64,000 nt of DNA from Pontibacillus halophilus JSM 076056 = DSM 19796 (GTDB lineage Bacteria > Bacillota > Bacilli > Bacillales > BH030062). The position numbers and the translations under genes are program-made. How positions within the stretch are numbered: position 1 is the first letter of the stretch; each line of letters opens with the position of its first letter. This document shows, one piece after another, positions 10,802 through 19,859 of this stretch. The stretch is taken from contig NZ_AULI01000005.1 of NCBI RefSeq assembly GCF_000425205.1, positions 186,001-250,000 of the forward strand, read 5' to 3'. Below the pieces are notes generated by a model. The model was not told the origin of the DNA. It did not search any database and saw only the letters and a program-made list of their open reading frames with translations.

Positions 10802-11737
10802 GTGGAAACAATAACACTTCAATACCCCCATAACTTGCAAAGAGAGAACCTTCCTGAAACGGTGCTTGCAGTCGGTTATTTTGATGGGGTCCATAAAGGT
10901 CACCAGAAAGTCATTCAGACTGCGATTGAACAAGCACGATTGGAAGGCAAGGAAAGTGCGGTTATGACATTCGATCCACACCCTTCCATAGTTTTAAAGC
11001 GGAAAGAACAACATGTTCAGCTCATTACTCCTTTGAACGAAAAGGTTCGCTTGTTGAAAGAGCTCGGTGTCGATCGTGTGTACGTCGTAACCTTTAACGA
11101 AGACTTAGCAGCACTGCTGCCTCAAGAATTTGTCGATCACTTTTTCATTGGTTTACATGTGACACATGTCGTTGCAGGATTTGATTTCTCCTATGGACGC
11201 ATGGGGAAAGGGAATATGGAAACCTTGCCATTTCACTCCCGTGAACAATTGCAGCAAACGACAGTCCAGAAGGTGATGAGTGACGAAGAGAAAATCAGCT
11301 CTTCCCTTATTCGTTATCACCTTAAAGAAGGCGACATCTCTTACGTGAAAGACCTCCTTGGTCGTCCGTATACGAATCGCGGTGTTGTCGTAAAGGGTGA
11401 CCAACGTGGACGGACAATTGGATTCCCTACAGCGAATATAGATGTACACAAGGATTATTTAATTCCTAAAGTAGGCGTTTATGCAGTACGTATTCATATA
11501 GGAGACAAGATCTACAATGGGATGGCGAACGTCGGTTATAAGCCTACCTTCTATGAAGACGAAAAAAAGCTCTCTGTAGAGGTTTATATTTTCGATTTTC
11601 AGGGAGACTTATACGGGGAAGAGCTAAGTGTAGAATGGCATGCCTTTATTCGTAATGAAACAAAATTCAATGGGGTAGAGCAACTTGTTCAACAATTAAA
11701 GGCAGACGAACGTGAGATTCGTAACTTTTTTGAGTAG
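10802..11737 (+). CDS. ribF: Bifunctional riboflavin kinase / FAD synthetase
   Basis: Converts riboflavin to FMN and FMN to FAD. The N-terminal nucleotidyltransferase half has GYFDGVHKGHQK and MTFDPHPSIVL; the C-terminal kinase half has GRTIGFPTANI and NVGYKPTF. I start at GTG 10802: the resulting N-terminus (VETITLQYPHN) lines up with B. subtilis RibC, and AGGTGA lies five bases upstream. An alternative GTG at 10793 would add three residues but has a poor ribosome site. 311 residues. Confidence 0.95.
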   Translation: METITLQYPHNLQRENLPETVLAVGYFDGVHKGHQKVIQTAIEQARLEGKESAVMTFDPHPSIVLKRKEQHVQLITPLNEKVRLLKELGVDRVYVVTFNEDLAALLPQEFVDHFFIGLHVTHVVAGFDFSYGRMGKGNMETLPFHSREQLQQTTVQKVMSDEEKISSSLIRYHLKEGDISYVKDLLGRPYTNRGVVVKGDQRGRTIGFPTANIDVHKDYLIPKVGVYAVRIHIGDKIYNGMANVGYKPTFYEDEKKLSVEVYIFDFQGDLYGEELSVEWHAFIRNETKFNGVEQLVQQLKADEREIRNFFE

Positions 11738-11752
11738 ATTCGACATAACCCC

Positions 11753-11781
11753 TTGCAATTTATGAGTAAAACATGTATTCT
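11753..11781 (+). promoter_or_regulatory. Sigma-A promoter of rpsO
   Basis: TTGCAA (11753-11758), exactly 17 bases, TATTCT (11776-11781) with TG just before it. Transcription would begin near 11788, giving a leader of about 85 bases. Confidence 0.65.
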
Positions 11782-11789
11782 ATAAAACG

Positions 11790-11872
11790 TATGACAACCA
11801 TTGCTTGGCAAGTTGAGGTCACCGACGCTTGCTCGGGAATTGGGGATTCTAAAATTTTAGGAGGTGAATAGG
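11790..11872 (+). promoter_or_regulatory. Probable S15-responsive mRNA leader
   Basis: The leader contains CCGA/TCGG (11822-11836 region) and GCTTGGCAAG-type complementary pieces, and ends in the perfect palindrome CTAAAATTTTAG (11849-11860), whose last bases merge with the ribosome site GGAGGTGA. S15 represses its own mRNA in several bacteria through structured leaders. That this leader does so is an inference from position and foldability. Confidence 0.4.
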
Positions 11873-12142
11873 ATGGCTATCACTAAAGAACGCAAGAATG
11901 AAATCATCAGTGAGTTCAAACAGCACGATAATGACACTGGTTCTCCAGAGGTTCAAATCGCTGTCCTAACTGAACAGATTACAAAACTTAACGAGCACTT
12001 ACGCACTCATAAGCAAGACCACCATTCTCGTCGTGGTTTGCTAAAAATGGTAGGTAAACGTCGTAACCTTTTAAACTACCTACGTAACAATGATATCACT
12101 CGTTACCGTGATGTTATTCAAAAACTAGGATTACGTCGTTAA
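11873..12142 (+). CDS. rpsO: 30S ribosomal protein S15
   Basis: Binds the central domain of 16S rRNA early in 30S assembly. 89 residues, normal length, with [30 protein letters not shown], the rRNA-contacting [20 protein letters not shown] and a basic C-terminus KLGLRR. Start ATG 11873 follows GGAGGTGA; the upstream in-frame GTG at 11864 lies inside the ribosome site and is rejected. Followed immediately by a strong terminator, so pnp may need its own promoter or readthrough. Confidence 0.98.
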   Translation: MAITKERKNEIISEFKQHDNDTGSPEVQIAVLTEQITKLNEHLRTHKQDHHSRRGLLKMVGKRRNLLNYLRNNDITRYRDVIQKLGLRR

Positions 12143-12148
12143 GTATGA

Positions 12149-12176
12149 AAAAAGCGGGAGTATTTCCCGCTTTTTC
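12149..12176 (+). terminator. Terminator after rpsO
   Basis: AAAAAGCGGGA pairs with TCCCGCTTTTT (12149-12159 with 12165-12175) around a five-base loop, ending in a T run. A second small hairpin, CATAAG/CTTATG at 12193-12210, lies between it and pnp and could belong to the pnp leader. Confidence 0.85.
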
Positions 12177-12255
12177 TATACCTTAATTTATACATAAGAT
12201 GACTCTTATGCTTTTATAACTATCTCATTATTGACTGAGAGGAGTACAAGTAATC

Positions 12256-14376
12256 ATGGCAGAAGAAAAACATGTTTTCTCCATTGATATAGCCGGACGT
12301 ACCTTAAACGTTGAGTTTGGCGAATTAGCTAAACAAGCTAACGGTGCGGTCATGGTAAGCTACGGAGACACTTCCGTACTATCTACGGCTACAGGATCTA
12401 AAGAACCAAAAGATTTACCATTCTTCCCATTAACGGTCAACTATGAAGAACGTTTATACGCAGTTGGGAAAATTCCTGGAGGCTTCATTAAACGTGAGGG
12501 TCGCCCAAGTGAGAAGGCAGTTCTAGCTTCTCGTTTAATCGACCGTCCAATTCGTCCACTATTCCCGGACGGCTATCGTAATGATGTTCAGGTCGTAAGT
12601 ACTGTAATGAGCGTTGATCAAGACTGTTCTTCTGAAATGGCTGCAATGCTAGGTTCTTCATTAGCACTTACAGTTTCAGATATTCCGTTCCAAGAACCGA
12701 TTGCTGGTGTGATTGTCGGTCGCGTTGACGGCGAATTCGTAATCAACCCAACTATCGAACAGCAAGAGAAGAGTGACATCAACTTGACGGTTGCTGGTAC
12801 GAAAGATGCCATTAACATGGTAGAAGCTGGTGCGGACGAAGTGCCGGAAGAAACAATGCTAGAAGCAATCATGTACGGTCACGAAGAAATTAAACGTCTT
12901 GTTCAGTTCCAAGAGGAGATTCGTGCTCAAATTGGTGTTGAGAAGATGGAAGTCACACTATTCCAACCTGAAGCTGACCTTGTCGAAGAAGTAGAAGGGA
13001 AAGCAAAGGACGCGCTTGTGAAAGCCATTCAGACGGAAGAGAAGCACGCACGTGATGAAGCGATTTCTGAAGTGAAAAACGAAGTGATTGCCTCTTATGA
13101 AGAAGCAGAAACAGATGAAGAGACACTTAAGAAAGTAAAAGATGTACTCGATAAGATCGTTAAAGGTGAAGTTCGTCGCCTTATTACGAAAGAGAAAGTA
13201 CGTCCTGATGGCCGTAAGCCAGATGAGATTCGTTCACTTTCTTCTCGTGTAGGCGTGTTGCCTCGTACCCACGGTTCTGGATTGTTCACACGTGGACAAA
13301 CTCAAGCATTGAGTGTATGTACACTAGGTGCCTTAGGGGATGTTCAAATTCTTGATGGTCTAGACCTAGAAGAATCAAAACGATTCATGCACCACTATAA
13401 CTTCCCACCATTTAGTGTTGGTGAGACAGGTCGTATGGGTGCACCAGGTCGTCGTGAGATTGGACATGGAGCTTTAGGTGAACGCGCTCTTGAAGCGGTA
13501 GCACCAAGTGAGAAAGATTTCCCTTACACTATTCGTCTTGTTTCAGAAGTACTCGAATCAAATGGTTCTACTTCACAAGCTAGTATTTGTGCAAGTACAC
13601 TCGCTATGATGGACGCTGGGGTTCCAATTAAAGCACCTGTTGCAGGTATCGCAATGGGACTTGTGAAGTCTGGTGATGACTACACCGTACTAACGGATAT
13701 TCAAGGCATGGAAGATGCTTTAGGCGATATGGACTTTAAAGTAGCCGGAACAGCAGCAGGAGTTACGGCACTTCAAATGGACATTAAGATTGACGGACTT
13801 TCCCGTGAGATTCTTGAAGAGGCACTTACACAAGCTAAGAAAGGTCGTATGGACATCCTTGAGAGTATGATGGCGACGATTCAGGAACCTCGTGAAGAGC
13901 TTTCTACGTACGCTCCGAAGATTCTTACTATGGCAATTAAGCCAGACAAGATTCGTGATGTCATTGGACCAAGCGGTAAGCAAATCAACAAGATTATTGA
14001 AGAGACAGGCGTCAAGATTGATATTGAACAAGACGGTACTGTGTTTATTTCTTCTACAGATGCCTCAAGCAACGAAGTAGCCAAGAAGATTATTGAAGAC
14101 CTTGTTCGTGAAGTGGAAGTAGGTCAAATGTATCTTGGTACAGTGAAACGAATCGAAAAGTTTGGTGCATTCGTTGAGCTATTCAAAGGAAAAGAAGGAC
14201 TTGTCCACATTTCCGAAATGGCTGAAGAGCGCATTGGCAAAGTGAGCGATGTCGTTTCAGTTGGTGATGAGATTCTAGTCAAGGTTAAAGAAATTGATAA
14301 CCAAGGCCGCGTGAACCTTTCAAGAAAAGAAGTATTGAAAGAACAACAAAGTAAAGAAGAATCCTCCCAACAATAG
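12256..14376 (+). CDS. pnp: Polyribonucleotide nucleotidyltransferase (PNPase)
   Basis: Phosphorolytic 3'-to-5' exoribonuclease in mRNA decay; trimeric. 706 residues, as in B. subtilis. Two RNase PH-like domains are seen (first with [20 protein letters not shown]; second with [14 protein letters not shown] and the catalytic-region [14 protein letters not shown] and [15 protein letters not shown]), joined by a helical segment, then a KH domain ([16 protein letters not shown]) and an S1 domain ([19 protein letters not shown]). ATG follows GAGAGGAG with a rather long spacing. Confidence 0.98.
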   Translation: MAEEKHVFSIDIAGRTLNVEFGELAKQANGAVMVSYGDTSVLSTATGSKEPKDLPFFPLTVNYEERLYAVGKIPGGFIKREGRPSEKAVLASRLIDRPIRPLFPDGYRNDVQVVSTVMSVDQDCSSEMAAMLGSSLALTVSDIPFQEPIAGVIVGRVDGEFVINPTIEQQEKSDINLTVAGTKDAINMVEAGADEVPEETMLEAIMYGHEEIKRLVQFQEEIRAQIGVEKMEVTLFQPEADLVEEVEGKAKDALVKAIQTEEKHARDEAISEVKNEVIASYEEAETDEETLKKVKDVLDKIVKGEVRRLITKEKVRPDGRKPDEIRSLSSRVGVLPRTHGSGLFTRGQTQALSVCTLGALGDVQILDGLDLEESKRFMHHYNFPPFSVGETGRMGAPGRREIGHGALGERALEAVAPSEKDFPYTIRLVSEVLESNGSTSQASICASTLAMMDAGVPIKAPVAGIAMGLVKSGDDYTVLTDIQGMEDALGDMDFKVAGTAAGVTALQMDIKIDGLSREILEEALTQAKKGRMDILESMMATIQEPREELSTYAPKILTMAIKPDKIRDVIGPSGKQINKIIEETGVKIDIEQDGTVFISSTDASSNEVAKKIIEDLVREVEVGQMYLGTVKRIEKFGAFVELFKGKEGLVHISEMAEERIGKVSDVVSVGDEILVKVKEIDNQGRVNLSRKEVLKEQQSKEESSQQ

Positions 14377-14380
14377 AAGA

Positions 14381-14411
14381 AGAAACTGGTCCCGCCAGTT
14401 TCTTTTTTTTT
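14381..14411 (+). terminator. Terminator after pnp
   Basis: AGAAACTGG pairs with CCAGTTTCT (14381-14389 and 14395-14403) around a five-base loop, followed by eight T. Confidence 0.9.
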
Positions 14412-14489
14412 GCCCTTCTATATCCAAATTCTTCCCGTTCTACCTTGTCCCACCTATGCATAGTGATGTAGTGAGGGGGGATTTAAGTT

Positions 14490-15446
14490 TTGAGAAGAAC
14501 CATTGTACACATCGCGCTGTTTGCTGTCTTAGTGTTCATTTCCTACGAAATGTTTGAAAACCCATTCTCACAACAATACATAGCATCGATTAAACAATCT
14601 ACTATAGCCGTACAAGGGGAGAATGACCCTCTTTACAAAGAAATTGAAGAACGAGCAGCAGATTATGAACGGCCTGCTTTGGACGCTTCTATTGACTCGG
14701 TGTGGAAGAAGACACCGGGTATTAACGGCCGTAAAGTCAACATTGAGAAATCCTATCAAAAGATGAAGAAAAGTGGGGAGTTCAGCGAAGACCTGCTTGT
14801 CTATGATGTTGTTAAGCCTAAGGTCCATTTAGAAGAGTTAAGCGCTTCGCCAATTTATAGGGGGAATCCTGAGAAAGAGATGGTTTCATTCTTAATTAAT
14901 GTTTCGTGGGGAGAAGAACACATTCCAACCATATTGGAAACGTTAAAGGAGCATGAGGTGAAAGCCACGTTCTTCGTGGAAGGAAAATGGGCGAACAAAC
15001 ACGTGAATCTGGTCAAAATGATTGGAGAAGAAGGTCATGTCATTGGAAATCATGCGTATAATCATCCAGATATGAATACATTGACGAATGAGGAGATACG
15101 CTATCAAATAGAAGAAACGAATAAAATCTTGAAGGCCATCATTGGAAAGTCACCTCTATACTTTGCTCCTCCAAGTGGCAGTTATAACAATCAAGTTGTG
15201 CAGATAGCTGACGAACTGGGCATGGAAACAATTCTGTGGACGGTGGATACCGTGGATTGGAAGAAACCTACGACAGATGTGATGGTGAACCGAGTGCTCT
15301 CAAAGATTCATAACGGGGCGACGATTCTCATGCATCCTACACCTCCCGTGGCGAACGGCTTAGATGTACTGATTCGTGAGATTAAAGAGAAAGAGTATAA
15401 AATCGGCACCGTTCCATCCTTGTTGAAAGAAGAGCGGAACGACTAA
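14490..15446 (+). CDS. ylxY: Polysaccharide deacetylase-like sporulation protein YlxY
   Basis: 318 residues with an N-terminal membrane/signal segment (IVHIALFAVLVFISYEMF) and a NodB-type domain from about 130. The TTG start follows GAGGGGGG. The second metal-binding motif HAYNHPDM is kept, but the first motif, normally TFDDG, reads NVSWGEE, so the metal-binding and catalytic aspartates are missing; the third motif reads FAPPSGSYN with Ala where Arg is expected. B. subtilis YlxY has the same losses as I recall it. The protein is probably a non-catalytic carbohydrate-binding relative. It is followed by mlpA after 34 bases. Confidence 0.88.
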   Translation: MRRTIVHIALFAVLVFISYEMFENPFSQQYIASIKQSTIAVQGENDPLYKEIEERAADYERPALDASIDSVWKKTPGINGRKVNIEKSYQKMKKSGEFSEDLLVYDVVKPKVHLEELSASPIYRGNPEKEMVSFLINVSWGEEHIPTILETLKEHEVKATFFVEGKWANKHVNLVKMIGEEGHVIGNHAYNHPDMNTLTNEEIRYQIEETNKILKAIIGKSPLYFAPPSGSYNNQVVQIADELGMETILWTVDTVDWKKPTTDVMVNRVLSKIHNGATILMHPTPPVANGLDVLIREIKEKEYKIGTVPSLLKEERND

Positions 15447-15480
15447 TAGTTGCCGACAACGGAAAGTAGGAGGACTTGAT

Positions 15481-16701
15481 TTGGTTAAAACATATACGTG
15501 CTCAAACGGATTGCGAATCGTTATGGAAGAAATTCCAACGGTTCGATCAGTGACAATCGGTTTATGGGTGTTAGCAGGCTCGCGTAATGAGACGAAAGAG
15601 AACAATGGTATTTCTCATTTCATTGAACATATGTTCTTTAAAGGTACGAAGAAGCGTTCTGCGAAAGATATCGCAGAGGCCTTTGATTCAATTGGTGGCC
15701 AAGTTAATGCATTCACATCGAAAGAATACACTTGTTACTACGCTAAAGTACTAGACCATCATCGAGACACAGCGCTTGATGTGTTATCAGACATGTTCTT
15801 TCATTCAACCTTTGACCCTGAAGAGATGGAACGAGAGAAGAAAGTTGTACTTGAAGAGATAAATATGGCAGAAGACACACCTGATGATATTGTACATGAC
15901 TTACTTGCGAAAGCTACTTATGGGAATCACCCGTTAGGTTACCCAATTCTTGGGACAGAGGAGACGCTTCGCTCCTTTACGAAAGAACACATACAAGCTT
16001 ATATGGAAGAAAACTACACGCCAGAGAATATCGTAATTTCAGTTGCTGGGAATGTAAGTGATGCGTTTATCTCTCAAATCGAGCAGATCTTCGGCTCTTA
16101 TACAACGGGCAAGAAGCAATCTTCACTGATTCTTCCATCTTTCCAAGGTGAACATATTGCTCGTAAGAAAGATACAGAGCAAGCTCACTTGACTCTTGGG
16201 TACAACGGTGTATCTCTACACCATGAAGACATATTTAGCTTGGTTGTCTTCAATAACGTACTAGGAGGGAGCATGAGTTCAAGACTGTTCCAAGAAGTTC
16301 GTGAACAGCGAGGACTTGCGTATTCGGTGTTCTCCTATCATAGCTCCCACATTGACAGTGGCTTATTGACCATTTACGGAGGAACAGGGAAAAACTACTT
16401 AACCGAACTCAAAGATACAATTGAAGAGACGGTGCAACAGCTTGTTCGTAATGGGTTAAGTGACAAAGAATTAACCAATAGTAAGGAACAACTTAAAGGC
16501 AACATACTATTGAGTCTTGAAAGTACAAATAGTCGAATGAGTCGTAATGGGAAGAACGAATTGTTACTTCGTAGACATCGCTCACTGGATGAACTGATTG
16601 AACAAATTGATGGGGTAAATCACACAACGATTGATCGCATTGTTAAAGATGTGTTCACCAATGAGCCGGCATCAGCGCTTATTTCACCTGAAAACACATA
16701 A
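15481..16701 (+). CDS. mlpA: M16 family zinc metalloprotease (MlpA/YmxG)
   Basis: Insulinase-type peptidase of 406 residues. The inverted zinc motif HFIEH lies at residues 46-50, with the third ligand probably in LEEINMAEDTPDD. The C-terminal half has the R/Y-type motif region FQEVREQRGLAYSV found in M16B enzymes. The start is TTG 15481 after AGGAGG. It sits between ylxY and ymxH as in B. subtilis; the cytoplasmic role of MlpA is not settled, although it has been linked to control of other proteases. Confidence 0.93.
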   Translation: MVKTYTCSNGLRIVMEEIPTVRSVTIGLWVLAGSRNETKENNGISHFIEHMFFKGTKKRSAKDIAEAFDSIGGQVNAFTSKEYTCYYAKVLDHHRDTALDVLSDMFFHSTFDPEEMEREKKVVLEEINMAEDTPDDIVHDLLAKATYGNHPLGYPILGTEETLRSFTKEHIQAYMEENYTPENIVISVAGNVSDAFISQIEQIFGSYTTGKKQSSLILPSFQGEHIARKKDTEQAHLTLGYNGVSLHHEDIFSLVVFNNVLGGSMSSRLFQEVREQRGLAYSVFSYHSSHIDSGLLTIYGGTGKNYLTELKDTIEETVQQLVRNGLSDKELTNSKEQLKGNILLSLESTNSRMSRNGKNELLLRRHRSLDELIEQIDGVNHTTIDRIVKDVFTNEPASALISPENT

Positions 16702-16708
16702 TAGATGA

Positions 16709-16739
16709 AGGGGAGGTCTAGATGGCCTTCCCTTTTTTT
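16709..16739 (+). terminator. Terminator after mlpA
   Basis: AGGGGAGG (16709-16716) pairs with CCTTCCCT (16726-16733), one G-T pair, and is followed by seven T. Confidence 0.75.
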
Positions 16740-16783
16740 GTGTAGAAAGAGGTGTTTCCTTTACATAGCCATTCTTCTAGAGT

Positions 16784-16792
16784 CATAGCATA
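16784..16792 (+). promoter_or_regulatory. Possible mother-cell (sigma-E/K) -10 element of ymxH
   Basis: CATAGCATA matches the sigma-K -10 pattern CATANNNTA exactly and the sigma-E pattern partly. No AC at the ideal distance upstream was found (the nearest is 19 bases away), so the call is weak. Confidence 0.3.
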
Positions 16793-16813
16793 TAAAGAGA
16801 AGGAGGTTGGCGG

Positions 16814-17059
16814 ATGAGGTTCCGGGATTTAAGTGGGAAAGAGATTGTCGATGTTCGTCATGGTGCCCGTCTAGGTGTTCTTGGTCAAACGGATTTAGAG
16901 ATTGATCCAGAAACAGGACGAATCCACTCGTTTCATATTCCGAACTATAAGTGGTTTGGAATGAAGAAAGAAGGAGAATCGGTGCAATTGCACTGGAAAG
17001 ATATAAAGACAATTGGAGAAGACATGATCATTGTTGAACCCAATGACTCAAGCAACTAA
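16814..17059 (+). CDS. ymxH: YlmC/YmxH family sporulation protein
   Basis: 81-residue PRC-barrel-type protein; this family is restricted to spore-forming Bacillota and Clostridia and has no assigned activity. The N-terminal RFRDLSGKEIVDVRHGARLG and the central LEIDPETGRI are family hallmarks. ATG follows AGAAGGAGG. It lies between mlpA and dpaA, is closed by its own terminator, and may have a sporulation promoter (CATAGCATA at 16784). Confidence 0.88.
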   Translation: MRFRDLSGKEIVDVRHGARLGVLGQTDLEIDPETGRIHSFHIPNYKWFGMKKEGESVQLHWKDIKTIGEDMIIVEPNDSSN

Positions 17060-17085
17060 ACAGCCTAATGCAGGCTGTTTTTTTT
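17059..17085 (+). terminator. Terminator after ymxH
   Basis: AACAGCCT (17059-17066) pairs with AGGCTGTT (17072-17079), loop AATGC, followed by a T run. Confidence 0.88.
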
Positions 17086-17114
17086 ATGTTCTTATAAGCT
17101 TTGCATGGTCATTC

Positions 17115-17141
17115 ACCTTTCCCCTCTCGCGACATACGATA
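17115..17141 (+). promoter_or_regulatory. Sigma-K promoter of dpaAB
   Basis: AC at 17115-17116, 16 bases, then CATACGATA (17133-17141), an exact match to AC-N16-CATANNNTA. The spoVF (dpaAB) operon is sigma-K dependent in B. subtilis, which supports the reading. Confidence 0.7.
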
Positions 17142-17184
17142 ACAGAGAATCAAGACATTTAGCGGTTGAGAGGTGACGACATAC

Positions 17185-18093
17185 ATGCTGACAGGATATA
17201 CGATTGCCATCATTGGTGGGGATGCTCGACAATTAGAAGTGATTCGTCGATTAAGCGAATGGGATGCAAGTTTGTATCTCGTTGGGTTTGACCAATTAGA
17301 CCACGGCTTTACAGGTGCAAAGCAAGTTGAGCTAGATGACATTGAACCAGATCAGCTTGATGCGATTGTGCTTCCGGTACCTGGGACGAATCTTGAAGGC
17401 CACGTAGACACCATCTTCTCAAATCAAACAGTGCAGCTCACAGAAGAATGGGTCGGGAAAACGAAGGAACAGTGTGTTCTATTCACAGGAATTACAAATG
17501 ATTATTTAACGAAGTTATCTAATGAACAAAAGCGTAAGCTCATCCCTTTATTCGACCGTAATGATGTAGCTATTTATAATTCTATTCCTACAGTAGAGGG
17601 CACAATTATGATGGCTATTCAACATACAGATTACACCATTCACTCCTCTAAGGTGATTGTACTTGGCTTAGGGAGAGTTGGAATGAGTGTTGCTCGTTCG
17701 TTTCATGCTTTAGGAGCTGATGTCTCAGTAGGTGCTCGGCAGACTGAAGACCTAGCACGTGTATATGAGATGGGGCTGAAACCATTTCCTCTTCATAGCC
17801 TTAAGGATGCTGTAGCCGATTGTGATATGGTCATTAACACCATTCCAGCACAGGTTGTAACAGCAGCGGTCATTCAACATATGCCTTCCCATACACTTAT
17901 ACTTGATCTCGCTTCAAAGCCTGGTGGAACAGATTTCCGTTATGCAGAGAAACGAGGCATTAAGGCATTGCTTGCGCCTGGATTGCCAGGGATTGTTGCT
18001 CCGAAGACTGCGGGAAATATCTTGGCGACAGTAGTTTCACAGATATTAATTGAGGAAATAGGAGAAAGGGGTTCTCAACATGTGGGAGAATAA
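17185..18093 (+). CDS. dpaA: Dipicolinate synthase subunit A (SpoVFA)
   Basis: With DpaB it oxidises dihydrodipicolinate to dipicolinic acid in the mother cell, the main small molecule of the spore core. The 302-residue product starts MLTGYTIAIIGGDARQLEVI and has a second Rossmann motif GLGRVGMSVARSF near 155, plus the conserved IYNSIPTVEGTIMMAIQHTD. Start ATG 17185 is preceded by GAGAGGTGA; the in-frame GTG at 17173 lies within that site. It overlaps dpaB by 14 bases and has a sigma-K-type promoter. Confidence 0.96.
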   Translation: MLTGYTIAIIGGDARQLEVIRRLSEWDASLYLVGFDQLDHGFTGAKQVELDDIEPDQLDAIVLPVPGTNLEGHVDTIFSNQTVQLTEEWVGKTKEQCVLFTGITNDYLTKLSNEQKRKLIPLFDRNDVAIYNSIPTVEGTIMMAIQHTDYTIHSSKVIVLGLGRVGMSVARSFHALGADVSVGARQTEDLARVYEMGLKPFPLHSLKDAVADCDMVINTIPAQVVTAAVIQHMPSHTLILDLASKPGGTDFRYAEKRGIKALLAPGLPGIVAPKTAGNILATVVSQILIEEIGERGSQHVGE

Positions 18094-18664
18094 AACGATT
18101 GGATTTGGATTGACTGGATCACATTGCACATACGCTGATGTCTTCCCTCAAGTGCAAGAGTTTATCGATTTAGGCGCAACCGTCGTTCCTGTTGTATCGT
18201 ATACAGTACAGAAGACGGATACTCGCTTTGGGGATGCAACGGAGCACCTTCTGAAGCTTGAAGAAATTACAGGAGAGAAACTAATTACAACGATTCCAGA
18301 TGCAGAACCACTTGGACCGAAACGTCCCCTTGACTGCATGATTATAGCACCGTTAACGGGAAATTCTATGAGTAAAATGGCGAATGCGTTAACAGATTCA
18401 CCGGTACTCATGGCTGCTAAAGCAACATTAAGAAACCAGAAACCTGTGGTGGTCGGAATATCTACAAACGACGCTCTTGGGTTAAATGGTGTGAATTTAA
18501 TGCGTCTCATGGCCACAAAGAATATCTTCTTCGTTCCATATGGTCAAGATGACCCAGTCAAAAAACCAAATTCAATGGTTGCTGATATGTCATTACTCAC
18601 ACGGACAGTTGAAGCGGCTTTAGAATATAAGCAAGTGCAACCTGTCATCATAGAAAGAACTTAG
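18080..18664 (+). CDS. dpaB: Dipicolinate synthase subunit B (SpoVFB)
   Basis: Flavoprotein-like partner of DpaA, 194 residues, of the HFCD family. Conserved blocks: TIGFGLTGSHCTYADVFPQ, AEPLGPKRPLDCMIIAPLTG, and GISTNDALGLNGVNLMRLM with KNIFFVPYGQDDP. ATG 18080 overlaps the end of dpaA, a strong sign of coupled synthesis. The substrate comes from the DapA reaction encoded downstream. Confidence 0.96.
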   Translation: MWENKTIGFGLTGSHCTYADVFPQVQEFIDLGATVVPVVSYTVQKTDTRFGDATEHLLKLEEITGEKLITTIPDAEPLGPKRPLDCMIIAPLTGNSMSKMANALTDSPVLMAAKATLRNQKPVVVGISTNDALGLNGVNLMRLMATKNIFFVPYGQDDPVKKPNSMVADMSLLTRTVEAALEYKQVQPVIIERT

Positions 18665-18701
18665 TAAGTACGATGTTTCTCTATATCCTGTATGAAGCGA
18701 T

Positions 18702-18712
18702 TATGATACAAT
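18702..18712 (+). promoter_or_regulatory. Possible promoter upstream of asd
   Basis: TGATACAAT provides an extended -10 (TG-N-TACAAT, -10 hexamer 18707-18712). The -35 region (near 18684) is poor. The 117-base gap shows no lysine riboswitch or terminator. Confidence 0.35.
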
Positions 18713-18781
18713 GAGGTTTACTAATTTTACATTGTGAACCGTCCCATAACAAGGACGACAGGAAGAGAGGAGAAATCGATT

Positions 18782-19843
18782 ATGGCAGATACGAACCTAT
18801 ACCATGTAGCCGTAGTAGGCGCCACAGGAGCCGTAGGTCAAAAAATTATAGAAACACTAGAGGATAGAGACTTTCCTATAGAAAAGTTAACGCTACTTTC
18901 TTCAAGTCGTTCAGCAGGAGCAAAGGTCTCTTATAAGGGTGAGGAGTTAACTGTTGAAGAAGCGACTCCAGATAGCTTTGAGGGAATTGATCTTGCACTC
19001 TTTTCTGCAGGTGGATCTGTGTCGAAGCAGCTAGCACCTGAAGCTGTTAAACGTGGTGCAGTTGTTGTAGACAACACTAGCGCTTATCGTATGGATGAAG
19101 AGGTCCCTCTCGTCGTACCTGAGGTGAACGAATCAGATATTAGAAGTCATAAAGGTATAATTGCAAATCCGAACTGCTCGACGATTCAAATGGTGGCTGC
19201 ACTTCAGCCATTACGTGAAGCGTACGGATTATCTCGTGTACTCGTTTCCACGTATCAAGCTGTATCAGGGGCTGGGAATGAAGCAGTCGATGAGCTTCGT
19301 GAACAATCAAAGCAAATGCTTGAAGGAAATAATGAAGTTGAAGCTTCCGTACTTCCTGTAAAAGGGGATGAGAAGCATTTTCCAATTGCCTTTAACGCAC
19401 TTCCGCAAATCGATAAGTTCGAAGACAATGGCTATACATTCGAAGAAATGAAAATGATTAATGAAACGAAGAAAATTATGCACATGGCGGAACTACCTGT
19501 ATCTGCAACGTGTGTCCGTCTACCATTCTTTACATCCCATGCAGAAAGTGTTTATATAGAGGTGGAACAAGATGGACTCACTGTTGAAGATCTACACGGT
19601 CAATTAAACGACGCACCAGGGATTACTCTAATGGATGACCCAGCAAGTCAAACCTATCCGACTCCATTAGACGCAGAAGGAAAGCGTGATGTATTTGTTG
19701 GTCGCGTACGTAAAGACCCAGATCACGACCGTGGCTTCCATCTATGGGTTGTATCTGACAATCTATTAAAGGGCGCTGCATGGAACACGGTTCAGATTGC
19801 AGAAAGCCTCGTCCAACATCAATGGTTACAAATAGAACAATAA
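18782..19843 (+). CDS. asd: Aspartate-semialdehyde dehydrogenase
   Basis: NADPH-dependent reduction of aspartyl phosphate, the branch point to lysine/DAP, threonine and methionine. 353 residues from ATG 18782, which follows GAGAGGAG; an in-frame GTG at 18734 has no ribosome site. Visible: the NADP motif [16 protein letters not shown], the nucleophile block [13 protein letters not shown] (Cys near 133) and substrate region [17 protein letters not shown]. First gene of asd-dapG-dapA, with 16- and 19-base gaps. Confidence 0.97.
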   Translation: MADTNLYHVAVVGATGAVGQKIIETLEDRDFPIEKLTLLSSSRSAGAKVSYKGEELTVEEATPDSFEGIDLALFSAGGSVSKQLAPEAVKRGAVVVDNTSAYRMDEEVPLVVPEVNESDIRSHKGIIANPNCSTIQMVAALQPLREAYGLSRVLVSTYQAVSGAGNEAVDELREQSKQMLEGNNEVEASVLPVKGDEKHFPIAFNALPQIDKFEDNGYTFEEMKMINETKKIMHMAELPVSATCVRLPFFTSHAESVYIEVEQDGLTVEDLHGQLNDAPGITLMDDPASQTYPTPLDAEGKRDVFVGRVRKDPDHDRGFHLWVVSDNLLKGAAWNTVQIAESLVQHQWLQIEQ

Positions 19844-19859
19844 GGTTTGAGGTGTCAAC

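Noticed and set aside
18734-18781. Longer asd start at GTG 18734
   Set aside because: No ribosome site upstream, and homologues begin at the ATG at 18782.
18665-18781. Lysine riboswitch before asd-dapG-dapA
   Set aside because: The gap is too short and lacks the conserved lysine-box segments and a terminator.
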